Assembly (NCBI GenBank): GCA_947449515.1 | Contig: CANFSD010000003.1 | Span: 1-35,866, forward strand | From: Bacteroidota bacterium | Lineage (GTDB): Bacteria; Bacteroidota; Bacteroidia; UKL13-3 | DNA: 35,866 nt | Direction: 5' to 3' | In this document: piece after piece, positions 21,840-30,213 of the stretch | Position numbering within the stretch: position 1 is the first letter of the stretch | How the letters are laid out: every line of letters begins with the position of its first letter | The notes under the pieces: generated by a model | Database searches by the model: none | What the model was told of the DNA's origin: nothing | What the model saw: only the letters and a program-made list of their open reading frames with translations | Program-made: the position numbers and the translations under genes

Positions 21840-22823
21840 TTAATTTTCTTTATAAACAACTTCCATTAATGTTTGTCCAACGGCCTTCAGGGTATTTCTA
21901 TCTATTACACTAATTTTATCGTTCACTGTATGCCAATGGGCAGGGAATCTGGTATCTGTTGATTCTGTGTAATGGATGATGTCTATGGTTGGCACTCCAC
22001 CCAATTCATTGATAAATTTATGGTCGTCTGTTATAAACCCTCCTTGAAAATAAAAGAAGTAATTACTATAACCTAATTGAACTCCTTGGTCCCAAACTTT
22101 TCTTAAAACGGGCTCTGCATATTTGGTGCTAAAACCCTCCCAAATAAAACGTGCATTATAAGCACCAACCATATCGAGTAAAATGCCATAGTTGGCTTTA
22201 TAACCCGGTTTGTGTGGGTTTTTGGCCCAATATTGCGAACCTAAACAATAGGTTTCTCCACCTTTATCAGATTTGCCAAGATCTTCTGCATCCAAACAAA
22301 TAAAATCTATGCCAATACTTGGTTTATTTTGGTGCATTATTCTTGCCATTTCTAACATAATAGCAACTCCACTTGCGCCGTCATCTGCGGCATCTATTGG
22401 TGTATCGTGATTGGCGGGATTTGGATCGTTATCTGCATAAGGTCTGCTGTCCCAATGCGAACAAATTAAAACGCGCTTGCTGGCTTTTGGGTTAAACGAT
22501 GCAATGATGTTTTTGATTTGCAATTTTTTCCCATCCCAATTTGTAACAGTGGCCTTTTGCTCTATTACCTCATCTGCATATTTTTTAAATTCTTCACTCA
22601 AATAATTACCGCAATTGGTGTGGGCATCACTGTTACATACGCGTGGACCGAATGACACTTGTTTCTCAACAAATATAAAAGCAGAATCACTATTAAAATT
22701 GGGGCTTTCTATTTTGTAGGTATTGCTTGAAGTGCTTTGTTCTGTTGTGGTTTTTTTCGGTTGATCCGAACAAGAAATTGCAATGAGGGCAATTATTGGT
22801 AGCAGTTTAGCGCGTAATTTCAT
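21840..22823 (-). CDS. M28-family zinc lipoprotein, probable glutaminyl-peptide cyclotransferase
   Basis: This is a 327-residue lipoprotein with lipobox AISC (C18). The zinc-hydrolase fold is M28. Metal ligands expected in the family are visible: H123 in SHWDSRPY, D148 in AADDGASG, E180 in LDAEDLG and H298 in HWHTVND. The combination of SHWDSRPYAD, DGASGVAIMLE and the late HWHTVND motif is that of bacterial glutaminyl cyclases, which form N-terminal pyroglutamate on exported proteins, rather than of general aminopeptidases. In this phylum many secreted proteins start with Gln after signal cleavage, which would suit such an enzyme. An aminopeptidase activity cannot be ruled out. Confidence 0.85.
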   Translation of the reverse strand: MKLRAKLLPIIALIAISCSDQPKKTTTEQSTSSNTYKIESPNFNSDSAFIFVEKQVSFGPRVCNSDAHTNCGNYLSEEFKKYADEVIEQKATVTNWDGKKLQIKNIIASFNPKASKRVLICSHWDSRPYADNDPNPANHDTPIDAADDGASGVAIMLEMARIMHQNKPSIGIDFICLDAEDLGKSDKGGETYCLGSQYWAKNPHKPGYKANYGILLDMVGAYNARFIWEGFSTKYAEPVLRKVWDQGVQLGYSNYFFYFQGGFITDDHKFINELGGVPTIDIIHYTESTDTRFPAHWHTVNDKISVIDRNTLKAVGQTLMEVVYKEN

Positions 22824-22910
22824 TTGGTAAAAGTAGCAATTTAGAAAACAAAAATAAATTCAAATTTATTGCTGTAGCATTCTTCTATATTATTGATGCT
22901 GGCATTGCCC

Positions 22911-22948
22911 TTGTTGTCTGTTAAGATGCCAATAATTCTTTATATTTG
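22911..22948 (+). promoter_or_regulatory. Candidate promoter for the M1 aminopeptidase
   Basis: TATATTTG (22941-22948) is a perfect TAnnTTTG element 17 bases before the ATG. TTG repeats at 22911-22916 lie 24 bases or more upstream, slightly beyond the usual spacing, so the -33 half is weak. Confidence 0.45.
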
Positions 22949-22965
22949 TTTGTTAACCCTTTTAT

Positions 22966-25407
22966 ATGAAGTATAGAATTTTGCTTTTTAGTCTTTTTTG
23001 TTTTCAATTGGTTTCGGCCCAAAACACTTTTAATAGTTATTTAAAGGACGCTACCACTTCTAGGGAACATTCATTAGACATTGTTAAAATGAAAGTTACC
23101 CTTTCATTTGACACACAAAAAGGACAGGTTATTGGGAAGGTGAGCCACCAATTTAGGGTACTTCAAAAACGTGTTGATTCTGTGTTCTTTGATGCTCCCG
23201 GTATTAAGTTTTCTTCGGCCAAATTGAATGGAGAAAATTTAAAATATGCTTGTGATAAGAATGGTATTTGGGTTTTTCCTGCAATTGCCTTTACCTGGGA
23301 TCAATTGGCTGAAATTAGTTTTGAGTATACAGCTACGCCAAGAAAAGGCATATATTTTATCGGGTGGAATTTGCCCGAACCAAAAGTGAGCGATCCGTTT
23401 GCTGTGCGCAAACAAATTTGGACACAAGGACAGGGAGTTGATAATCGTTATTGGATTCCCATGTACGATGATATGAATGACAAATTTATAACTGAAACCA
23501 TAACTACTTTTGATAAGAACTACCAGGTATTGAGCAATGGTAAATTAATTAGTAAAAAAGAAAATAAAAACGGCACCATCACTTGGCATTATGCTATGAG
23601 TAAACCGCATGCAGGTTATTTACTAATGTTGGGAATAGGTAAATATGCCGTTGCTACTGCAAAAAGCAAGAGTGGCGTGCCTTTACAGTTTTGGTATTAT
23701 CCAGAATTTGAAGAAAGAATGGAGCCTACCTTTAGGTATTCTGCACAAATGATTGATTTTTTAGAAGCAAAAACAGGCATTCCTTATCCTTGGGAAAGTT
23801 ATAGTCAAATTATGGTGCAAGATTTTCTTTATGGCGCTATGGAAAATACTACCGCAACTATCTTCGGCGACTTTTTTAACGTGGATGCAAGGGCATTTTT
23901 AGATAGGAATTATATTGGGGTAAATTGCCATGAATTAACCCATCAATGGTTTGGTGATTTTATTACTGCGCGTGATAGCAGAGATGCCTGGTTGCAAGAG
24001 AGTTTTGCCACCTATTTCCCAAAACAATTATCAAAGGTTTTAGATGGTGAAGATGAATGGAATTGGCAACGAAGGGCTCACCAGAATTCGGCAATAGATG
24101 CGGGGAAAAAAGACAATTTTGCTGTCAGACATACTGCTGGGGGAACTGCCAGGGTTTATCCAAAAGGGGCTGCTGTTATTAGCATGTTGGAATATGTTTT
24201 GGGTGAAGAACAATGGTTGCGTGTATTAAATCATTATTTGAAAACACATGCCTATGCCAATGTTGAAACCAATGATTTGCAACAAGCGGTAAAAGATGTT
24301 TTGGGACTTAATTTAGATTGGTTTTTCGACGAATGGATTCTTAGAGGTGGAGAGCCAAATTTTTCTGTCCATTATGAGGTATTAACTTATTTAAATGGTT
24401 CACGCGGAATTGAAATTGCCATTGAACAAGTTCAAAAAATGGATGAAACAATTCATGCATTTAAGATGCCTGTAAAGCTTGAGGTGCATTTTACAGATGG
24501 TTCAGTTATGCAAGTGAGTGATGTTATTGACGAGCAGTTTGAGGTAATTAAAACGCCTTCTATAGGCGATAAACAGGTAGCTTTTGTTTTGTTCGATCCC
24601 AATTCAACTATTTTAAAACAGGTTTCTTTTAATAAATCCTTTAATGAACTGACTGCCCAACTAAAAGATGCTCCTTATTTGCTAGATAGGTATGATGCCT
24701 TGGTTGAAATGAGAAAGTTTCCTATTGAACAAAAACGATTGGCAGTGCTAGCAGTTTTTCATCGCGAAAAACATGAGGGAATTATCAATGAGGCAATTTC
24801 CCAGCTTGCTGCAGACAAGGAGTTAAATACTATGGAAGCGTTGAAGGCACTTAGCTTATTTCCTAAAGCTGCAGTTAGAGATCAACTTTTGAAGTGCATT
24901 GAACCAAACCTTGCCTATAAAATGATTTTCGAAAAAGGGTTAAACGATAGCAGCTACGATGTTGCAAAAACAGCCTTGGAAAAGCTGTGTAATTTTTATC
25001 CTACGGAGGTAAATGGCTTTTTGGAGGCTACCAAAAATATGCATGGGATGTTTCATACAAATAGAATGAAATGGCTAGAATTGAGCATATTTTATAAGGT
25101 AAATGAGGAAGAAGCGAGAAAAGAATTGTCAATTTTTGCATCACCTAATTTTGAATTCAGAACAAGGGGGCAAGCTTTTAACATTTTAAAATCAACCCAA
25201 ACCTTTAACCAAGATGTAATTGCTTCTCTGTTTCAAGCAATGCTCTCTACCAATAGCAGGTTGGCGGGTCCAGCTGCAGATTTAGCCAACTACTTTTCGG
25301 CAAACCTTGAATACAAGGCGGCTATGCGAAATTACTACCAAAACCAAAACTATTCTGTTCAAGACAAGGAAATATTGAGTAAAAATATATTTTTGTTGAA
25401 GAACTAA
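22966..25407 (+). CDS. M1-family zinc aminopeptidase, secreted
   Basis: This 813-residue metallopeptidase starts with a signal peptide (MKYRILLFSLFCFQLVSA, cleaved before QN). The M1 hallmarks are intact: the substrate-anchoring GAMEN loop at 290-294 and the zinc site HELTH at 322-326 with the third ligand E345 in LQESFATYF. An N-terminal beta-saddle domain precedes the thermolysin-like domain, and a helical, HEAT-like C-terminal domain follows from about 530. It probably trims peptides in the periplasm or outside the cell. It is followed after 10 bases by a small outer-membrane protein gene on the same strand. Confidence 0.95.
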   Translation: MKYRILLFSLFCFQLVSAQNTFNSYLKDATTSREHSLDIVKMKVTLSFDTQKGQVIGKVSHQFRVLQKRVDSVFFDAPGIKFSSAKLNGENLKYACDKNGIWVFPAIAFTWDQLAEISFEYTATPRKGIYFIGWNLPEPKVSDPFAVRKQIWTQGQGVDNRYWIPMYDDMNDKFITETITTFDKNYQVLSNGKLISKKENKNGTITWHYAMSKPHAGYLLMLGIGKYAVATAKSKSGVPLQFWYYPEFEERMEPTFRYSAQMIDFLEAKTGIPYPWESYSQIMVQDFLYGAMENTTATIFGDFFNVDARAFLDRNYIGVNCHELTHQWFGDFITARDSRDAWLQESFATYFPKQLSKVLDGEDEWNWQRRAHQNSAIDAGKKDNFAVRHTAGGTARVYPKGAAVISMLEYVLGEEQWLRVLNHYLKTHAYANVETNDLQQAVKDVLGLNLDWFFDEWILRGGEPNFSVHYEVLTYLNGSRGIEIAIEQVQKMDETIHAFKMPVKLEVHFTDGSVMQVSDVIDEQFEVIKTPSIGDKQVAFVLFDPNSTILKQVSFNKSFNELTAQLKDAPYLLDRYDALVEMRKFPIEQKRLAVLAVFHREKHEGIINEAISQLAADKELNTMEALKALSLFPKAAVRDQLLKCIEPNLAYKMIFEKGLNDSSYDVAKTALEKLCNFYPTEVNGFLEATKNMHGMFHTNRMKWLELSIFYKVNEEEARKELSIFASPNFEFRTRGQAFNILKSTQTFNQDVIASLFQAMLSTNSRLAGPAADLANYFSANLEYKAAMRNYYQNQNYSVQDKEILSKNIFLLKN

Positions 25408-25417
25408 TAAAAACCTA

Positions 25418-26092
25418 ATGAGAAAAATCTATACCCTACTGCTTTCTTTAGTGGCATTTATGCCCACAAAAGCGCAAGTGAGCACTTATTCCACCTCAAG
25501 TGGCGAACTTATTTTTTCCTTTGCAGATTATAAAATTAAAGGGGAACAAATAAACACACCAGTGCGATTTACATGCTTCTTTCACCTTGGCAGCTTCCAA
25601 CATTTTGATTTTAATGACAAGGTGGGCATTTACACAGGTGCTGCAATTAGAAATGTTGGATTTATTTCAACAAGAGGAGATTCTATGATTAAAAGGAGAA
25701 ACTATTATGTTGGTATTCCTTTGGCAATAAAAATTGGAAACCTAGACGAAGATACTTACTTGTATGCAGGCGTAGAAGGAGAAATAGCTTTGAATTACAA
25801 AGAAAAAATATTTGTAAATGAAGACAAAGTTCACAAGTTTAATGTTTGGTTCAGTAACCGAACCAATGCTTTTATGCCGAGTGTATTTATGGGCGTTAAC
25901 CTAAAAGGAGGCTTTAACATGAAATTTAAATATTATTTGTCTGATTTTTACAATAAAAATTTCGTGGCAAGTGGCGAAAAGATCTATGCAAACACCACCA
26001 GCCAAATGTTCTATTTTTCTGTAGCTATGAATGTTCGTAACACTTCTTATAGCAGATCAAGGTCAAATAAAACCTATAACCAAGGCTTGTAG
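25418..26092 (+). CDS. Small outer-membrane beta-barrel-like protein of unknown function
   Basis: This is a 224-residue exported protein with a signal peptide MRKIYTLLLSLVAFMPTKA cleaved before Q. The mature part alternates aromatic and polar residues in short strands (VGIYTGAAIRNVGFIS, YYVGIPLAIKIG, YLYAGVEGEIALNY, GVNLKGGFNMKFKYYLSDFY, MFYFSVAMNVR), as in the small PorT-like or OmpW-sized barrels of this phylum. The C-terminus is basic and serine-rich. It follows the M1 peptidase by 10 bases and ends before a strong terminator, so the two form a small operon. An inverted repeat TTGGTTC/GAACCAA lies in its coding region at 25846-25866. Confidence 0.7.
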   Translation: MRKIYTLLLSLVAFMPTKAQVSTYSTSSGELIFSFADYKIKGEQINTPVRFTCFFHLGSFQHFDFNDKVGIYTGAAIRNVGFISTRGDSMIKRRNYYVGIPLAIKIGNLDEDTYLYAGVEGEIALNYKEKIFVNEDKVHKFNVWFSNRTNAFMPSVFMGVNLKGGFNMKFKYYLSDFYNKNFVASGEKIYANTTSQMFYFSVAMNVRNTSYSRSRSNKTYNQGL

Positions 26093-26112
26093 CGATTTTG
26101 GTTCAAATACTT

Positions 26113-26150
26113 AAAATAAAAAAAGCACCAAAAGGTGCTTTTTTTATTTT
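26113..26150 (+). terminator. Terminator after the M1 peptidase operon
   Basis: A 17-pair hairpin with core AAAAGCACC-AAAA-GGTGCTTTT (arms 26113-26129 and 26134-26150) and a T7 run. It separates the peptidase operon from the metK promoter immediately downstream. Confidence 0.9.
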
Positions 26151-26154
26151 GGCT

Positions 26155-26183
26155 TTGTTTTTTATTAAATTCCAATACTTTTG
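26155..26183 (+). promoter_or_regulatory. Bacteroidota-type promoter for the metK leader
   Basis: TTG at 26155-26157 is followed after 18 bases by TACTTTTG (26176-26183), a perfect TAnnTTTG element. Transcription would start near 26190, about 165 bases before the metK ATG, giving an unusually long leader for this window. Confidence 0.6.
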
Positions 26184-26189
26184 CAGTGC

Positions 26190-26356
26190 ATTAAGAATTC
26201 TTTCACTTTATTGGGAAAGGATGCCAACCGGGAAGAACGCCACGGTGGTAAAGCAATGCGGACTTTCTTGTCAAATATAGTTCACCAATATCTGCGAAGA
26301 GTCCTCAAAGTTTGCTTAGTGTTAACTTGAAATATTTTTAAAAAAGAACATAAAAC
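26190..26356 (+). ncRNA. Structured 5' leader of metK, class not recognised
   Basis: Between the promoter and metK lies a non-coding stretch with a GC-rich core (26213-26262) standing out from AT-rich surroundings. GAAAG (26215-26219) can pair with CTTTC (26263-26267), enclosing ATGC/GCAAT and CC/GG pairings. The same CTTTC can instead join GGACTTTC (26260-26267) to GAAGAGTCC (26296-26304), so two folds compete. MetK makes S-adenosylmethionine, and metK leaders in other phyla carry SAM riboswitches. I cannot match this one to the SAM-I, II, III or IV patterns; a partial resemblance to cobalamin-type motifs lacks the B12 box. A free small RNA is the alternative. Confidence 0.5.
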
Positions 26357-27610
26357 ATGGCTTATTTATTCACGTCAGAGTCTGTAAGTGAAGGACACCC
26401 AGACAAAGTTGCCGATCAAATATCGGATGCATTAATTGATAATTTTTTGGCTTTTGATCCTGAATCAAAAGTTGCTTGCGAAACCTTGGTTACCACCGGA
26501 CAAGTTGTTTTGGCTGGAGAGGTAAAATCTAAATCTTATTTAGATGTTCAAGAAATTGCACGTGGCGTTATTCGCAAAATTGGTTATACCAAAAGCGAAT
26601 ATATGTTTGAAGCAAATTCTTGTGGTATCCTTTCTGCAATTCATGAACAATCTGCAGATATCAACCAAGGTGTTGATCGTAAGAAAAAACAAGATCAAGG
26701 TGCTGGAGACCAGGGAATGATGTTTGGTTATGCAACCAACGAAACTGCTGATTACATGCCTTTGGCTCTTGACTTAGCGCACAAAATTCTTATCGAATTG
26801 GCAGCACTTCGTCGCGAAAACAAAGCCATCAAATATTTGCGTCCAGATGCAAAAAGCCAAGTGACCTTAGAATATGATGATAACAACAATCCAGTGCGTA
26901 TTGATGCAATTGTTTTGTCTACTCAACATGATGATTTTGCAGCTGAGGCTAAAATGTTGGCTAAAATCAAAGAAGATATTATCAAGATTTTAATTCCTCG
27001 TGTTAAAGCAAAATACAAGAAGTTTGCACACCTGTTCAATGATAAAATTACTTACCACATTAACCCAACAGGTAAATTCGTAATTGGTGGTCCGCATGGC
27101 GATACTGGCCTAACTGGCCGTAAAATTATTGTAGATACTTATGGCGGTAAAGGTGCACATGGTGGTGGAGCTTTCTCTGGTAAAGATCCTTCAAAAGTTG
27201 ACCGTTCTGCAGCTTATGCTACACGTCATATTGCTAAAAACTTAGTAGCTGCTGGTGTTTGTACCGAAGTATTGGTGCAAGTATCTTATGCTATTGGTGT
27301 AAAAGATCCTATGGGTATTTTCATTGATACTTATGGTTCTTCTAAAGTAAAAATGACTGATGGAGAAATTGCCAAACAAGTTTCAAAATTGTTTGATATG
27401 ACTCCTTATGGTATTGAAACCCGTTTGAAATTGCGTAACCCAATCTACAGCGAAACTGCTGCTTATGGACATATGGGTCGTAAGAACGAAATAGTAACCA
27501 AAGAGTTTAAAGGACCAGATGGTAAAATGGCTAAATTTAAAGTTGAGCTATTTACTTGGGAAAAATTAGACATGGTAGATAAAGTTAAAAAAGCGTTTAA
27601 AATCAAATAA
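26357..27610 (+). CDS. metK: S-adenosylmethionine synthetase MetK
   Basis: MetK makes S-adenosylmethionine from methionine and ATP in the cytoplasm. The 417 residues are longer than the enterobacterial enzyme, as usual in this phylum. The N-terminal motif [11 protein letters not shown] holds H14 and D16 of the ATP/Mg site; GAGDQG is at 115-120; and the glycine-rich [19 protein letters not shown] loop is in the last third. It is transcribed alone: a long leader with its own promoter precedes it, and a strong hairpin follows. The leader probably regulates it, by an unknown signal. Confidence 0.98.
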   Translation: MAYLFTSESVSEGHPDKVADQISDALIDNFLAFDPESKVACETLVTTGQVVLAGEVKSKSYLDVQEIARGVIRKIGYTKSEYMFEANSCGILSAIHEQSADINQGVDRKKKQDQGAGDQGMMFGYATNETADYMPLALDLAHKILIELAALRRENKAIKYLRPDAKSQVTLEYDDNNNPVRIDAIVLSTQHDDFAAEAKMLAKIKEDIIKILIPRVKAKYKKFAHLFNDKITYHINPTGKFVIGGPHGDTGLTGRKIIVDTYGGKGAHGGGAFSGKDPSKVDRSAAYATRHIAKNLVAAGVCTEVLVQVSYAIGVKDPMGIFIDTYGSSKVKMTDGEIAKQVSKLFDMTPYGIETRLKLRNPIYSETAAYGHMGRKNEIVTKEFKGPDGKMAKFKVELFTWEKLDMVDKVKKAFKIK

Positions 27611-27612
27611 GA

Positions 27613-27628
27613 TTTGGTTCAAACCGAA
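27613..27628. repeat. Imperfect relative of the GGTTCGAACC palindrome
   Basis: TTTGGTTCAAACCGAA, between the metK stop and its terminator, resembles the perfect palindrome at 3465 with two changes. The relation is by eye and could be chance. Confidence 0.35.
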
Positions 27629-27630
27629 TA

Positions 27631-27666
27631 AAAAAAGCAGCTAAGTTTACTTAGCTGCTTTTTTGT
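27631..27666. terminator. Bidirectional terminator between metK and the convergent gene
   Basis: AAAAAAGCAGCTAAG (27631-27645) pairs perfectly with CTTAGCTGCTTTTTT (27650-27664) around a TTTA loop: 15 pairs with A and T runs on both sides, suited to both convergent genes. Confidence 0.92.
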
Positions 27667-27686
27667 TTTATATCTTGATGCGTTCC

Positions 27687-28364
27687 CTAAAATTCTTCGC
27701 CTTTTAAAAAGGTTGTCTTAAGGAGCGGGCAAACGCGGTAACGTTCGTCGTGCGTGTCTTGATAAAGTGCCTCAAGTGTTTCATAAACATGTTTGATTCC
27801 AATTTTATTGGCCCATTCAAAAGGACCAAATGGGTAATTGGTTCCAAGTTTCATACTAGTATCAATGTCTTCTTTGCTAGCAGTTCCCTCTTGGAGCGTG
27901 TAGCAAGCCTCATTGATAATCATAAATAAGATTCTGGGTGTAACCATACCAACACGGTCTTCCACAACTTTATAATCCCAACCCAACTCTTGCATTAATT
28001 GTTGTAGGGCTGTTATATCTTCCTTATGAAAGTGGGATACCTCTGTTAATGATCTATTGAGAAAGGTAGGCAATGCGTTTATGCCAAATAACCTGCATTC
28101 AATTTTTTGTTTACATTCAAACACAGCCTTTGCTAATTGCTGTTTTACAGCACAAACAAATACAGGAATGTTTTTTAATCCAGCATAATAGTGCAATTGT
28201 TCAGTTTTTTCATCAAATTTGAGGTCAAATATTAAATCAAACTGGTGTACATTAGCACTGGTTAAATCGCTATCATCAATGCAGGTTAATTCACATGAAA
28301 CACCTTTCAACTTTTCTTGCAATTCTTTTATTCGGTTCATTGAACCTCTCGCCAAAACTTTCAT
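27687..28364 (-). CDS. 3-hydroxyacyl-CoA dehydrogenase-like protein without catalytic residues
   Basis: This is a 225-residue protein whose C-terminal half is a clear 3HCDH domain: TPRILFMIINEACYTLQEG (142-160), then ASKEDIDTSMKLGTNYPFGPFEWANKIG (162-189). The N-terminal half keeps only a trace of the Rossmann fold: MKVLARGSMNR stands where a GxGxxG motif should be. The catalytic histidine of the GIHFFNP motif is replaced in LFGINALPTF (N96), and the asparagine of the GFIVNR motif by P143. It is therefore unlikely to be an active dehydrogenase; a regulatory or structural relative is more likely. It diverges from ridA. An internal ATG at 28340 is an alternative start. Confidence 0.8.
   Translation of the reverse strand: MKVLARGSMNRIKELQEKLKGVSCELTCIDDSDLTSANVHQFDLIFDLKFDEKTEQLHYYAGLKNIPVFVCAVKQQLAKAVFECKQKIECRLFGINALPTFLNRSLTEVSHFHKEDITALQQLMQELGWDYKVVEDRVGMVTPRILFMIINEACYTLQEGTASKEDIDTSMKLGTNYPFGPFEWANKIGIKHVYETLEALYQDTHDERYRVCPLLKTTFLKGEEF
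28334..28346. repeat. Inverted repeat GGTTCA-T-TGAACC at the ridA divergent start
   Basis: Perfect 6-base arms about a single base, preceded by TTC as in the 3465 palindrome. It sits at the 5' end of the dehydrogenase-like gene, upstream of ridA. An operator is possible; chance is not excluded. Confidence 0.35.
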
Positions 28365-28408
28365 ATTCGCAACATCTTAACAATAACAAAGATAATAAGC
28401 CCACACAC

Positions 28409-28792
28409 ATGGAAAAGAAAATTATTACAAGCAAAAATGCTCCTGAGCCAATTGGTCCTTACAGTCATGGAGTTTTAATTAATGGCACCCTATACGTAAG
28501 TGGCCAAGTACCCAAAAATCCGCATACTGGTGAAATGGTAACTGGCGACATTAAAGCAGAAACAAAGCAAGTAATGGAAAACCTTGCTGGAATTTTGAAG
28601 GATGCTGGAATGGATTTTTCAAATGTTGTTAAAACCACCATTTTCTGCGTTGATCTTGGTGATTTTGCAGCCATCAATGAAGTATACGGAAGTTATTTTT
28701 CTGGTAATTATCCTGCACGTGAAACTGTTCAAGTGGTAAAATTGCCATTGAATTCAAACGTAGAAATAAGCGTTATAGCCGTTAAGCCATAG
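28409..28792 (+). CDS. ridA: RidA-family enamine/imine deaminase
   Basis: RidA hydrolyses reactive 2-aminoacrylate and related imines, protecting PLP enzymes. From the ATG at 28409 it is 127 residues, the family length. The signature IGPYSHG (15-21), the SGQVPKNP strand, and the substrate-binding R104 in YPARETVQV with E119 near the end are all present. An in-frame upstream ATG at 28295 would add a signal-peptide-like N-terminus and overlap the divergent gene. The start at 28409 is preferred because it matches the usual cytosolic form. It is two bases ahead of the PAP2-like gene, starting an operon with that and the PaaG-like gene. Confidence 0.93.
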   Translation: MEKKIITSKNAPEPIGPYSHGVLINGTLYVSGQVPKNPHTGEMVTGDIKAETKQVMENLAGILKDAGMDFSNVVKTTIFCVDLGDFAAINEVYGSYFSGNYPARETVQVVKLPLNSNVEISVIAVKP

Positions 28793-28794
28793 CA

Positions 28795-29427
28795 ATGAAT
28801 AGATTCTTGGCAAAAGCACTTTCAGTGATAGCACATCCTGTTTTTATGAACTTATTGTGTTTGTACTTATTGTTTGATTTTTTTCCGCAATTAGCTGTTG
28901 GTTTGCCATTGAAGGTTCAATTATTCTATGTGGGTTTTATCTTTATTCTTTCAAGCTTGGTGCCACTTCTATTGGTTTTTGCATTGCGTTTAACAGGTAA
29001 GGTTGAATCCATTCATTTAAGAGAAAAACAGGAACGAAATTTGCCCTATTTTTTCTCCATCATCATGTACGTTTTTATCTATTATAATTTTTATAAATCT
29101 GCCTCTTCTCCACCATTTATTTTGAGTTATTTATTGGCTTGCATAGTTATTCTATTCAGTGTTTTTATCATTAATTTTTATACTAAAATTAGCATTCATT
29201 TAGCCACACTTGGTGCGGCTGCAGGATTATTGGCGAGTGCCGGCTTCTTTGGCTTTTTAGATGTTAGATACTTGTTGTTAATTTTTATCCTTTTTAGTGG
29301 TTTGGTAGCCAGTGCGCGACTTAGTTTAAATGCCCATTTACCTACACAAATCTATACAGGCTTTTGCTTAGGATTTGTATGCATGTTTGTATGCATGAAT
29401 ATGTCTTATTTATTTATTATTTTTTAG
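28795..29427 (+). CDS. Integral membrane protein resembling the PAP2 phosphatase fold
   Basis: This 210-residue protein has about six transmembrane helices spread through its length. Near the C-terminus KISIHLATLGAAAG (about 132-145) and SARLSLNAHLPTQIYTGFCLGF (about 173-194) recall the K-x-S-x-H, SR-x-x-H and Q/D-x-x-x-G layout of PAP2 phosphatases, but the match is diverged and the full set of PAP2 catalytic motifs is not clear. A lipid phosphatase or an inactive relative is plausible. It lies two bases after ridA and three before the PaaG-like gene, so it is co-transcribed with both. Confidence 0.6.
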   Translation: MNRFLAKALSVIAHPVFMNLLCLYLLFDFFPQLAVGLPLKVQLFYVGFIFILSSLVPLLLVFALRLTGKVESIHLREKQERNLPYFFSIIMYVFIYYNFYKSASSPPFILSYLLACIVILFSVFIINFYTKISIHLATLGAAAGLLASAGFFGFLDVRYLLLIFILFSGLVASARLSLNAHLPTQIYTGFCLGFVCMFVCMNMSYLFIIF

Positions 29428-29430
29428 ATT

Positions 29431-30213
29431 ATGAGTTACGAAACAATTTTATTTGATGTTAAAGATGGCATTGCAAATCTTACACTTAATCGTCCAGATG
29501 TTTTCAATGCATTTAATGAGCAATTGAGCAATGATGTAAATGATGCATTAAAGAAAACGGCTAAAGACAAGAGCATTCGTGTATTAGTAATTACTGGAGC
29601 TGGCAAGGCATTTTGCAGCGGACAAGATTTAAAGGCTATAGCAGGCAGTCAAAATAGGAGTTTGAGTGAAAGCCTTTACAAACGCTACAATCCCATGATA
29701 AAAGCCATTAGAGGGCTTAATATTCCTGTTATTTGCAAACTTAATGGTGTTGCTGCTGGAGCAGGATGTTCATTGGCCCTGGCCTGTGACTTGATTATTG
29801 CTGCTGAAAATGCCAGTTTAATTGAAGTTTTTGTAAATGTTGGTTTGGTGTTGGATTCTGGTTCTTCTTATTTTTTGCCTCGCTTGGTAGGTTCGGCCCG
29901 AGCCTTTGAATTAGCAACCTTGGGTTCAAAAGTGAGCGCCCAGCAAGCTGCCGATTGGGGAATGGTAAATAAAGTAGTGAAGGCTGAAGAACTAGATGAG
30001 GCTGTGAATGCTTTGGCTATGCAATACGCTTTAGCGCCAACGAAGGCAATTGGCCTCATGAAAAAAATGTTAAATAAATCCTTTACGAGCGACTTAGACA
30101 CCATGTTAGAATACGAAGCCTACTGTCAGGAAATTGCGGGCAGAAGCAATGATTATAAAGAAGGTGTTAGTGCGTTTAATGAAAAACGTAAGCCGGCCTT
30201 TAAAGGCAATTAG
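29431..30213 (+). CDS. Enoyl-CoA hydratase/isomerase, PaaG-like
   Basis: This 260-residue crotonase-fold protein binds acyl-CoA through the AFCSGQDLKAI oxyanion-hole segment (60-70) and the KLNGVAAGAGCSLALACDL segment (103-121). At the second catalytic position it has an aspartate (D142 in GLVLDSGSSYFLPRL), as in PaaG, the ring-1,2-epoxyphenylacetyl-CoA isomerase that forms the oxepin, rather than the glutamate pair of true hydratases. PaaG is therefore a reasonable reading, and it would fit the paaABC operon 24 kb away and the PaaH-like dehydrogenase. Other isomerases of the family remain possible. It ends the ridA operon. Confidence 0.85.
   Translation: MSYETILFDVKDGIANLTLNRPDVFNAFNEQLSNDVNDALKKTAKDKSIRVLVITGAGKAFCSGQDLKAIAGSQNRSLSESLYKRYNPMIKAIRGLNIPVICKLNGVAAGAGCSLALACDLIIAAENASLIEVFVNVGLVLDSGSSYFLPRLVGSARAFELATLGSKVSAQQAADWGMVNKVVKAEELDEAVNALAMQYALAPTKAIGLMKKMLNKSFTSDLDTMLEYEAYCQEIAGRSNDYKEGVSAFNEKRKPAFKGN

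Noticed and set aside
21833-21861. Hairpin AGTTGTTT/AAACAACT between the permease and the convergent lipoprotein gene
   Set aside because: Only eight mostly A-T pairs with a 13-base loop. It is too weak to call a terminator with confidence.
26213-26262. A cobalamin riboswitch or SRP RNA in the metK leader
   Set aside because: Short resemblances (GGGAA...GCCAC) exist, but the B12 box and the SRP Ffh-binding loop motifs are absent.
26098-26280. A 60-codon open frame between the peptidase operon and metK
   Set aside because: It runs through the terminator at 26113-26150, the metK promoter and the structured leader core. Its N-terminal half encodes low-complexity hydrophobic residues from the A/T tracts. 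It is best explained as an accidental frame over regulatory DNA.
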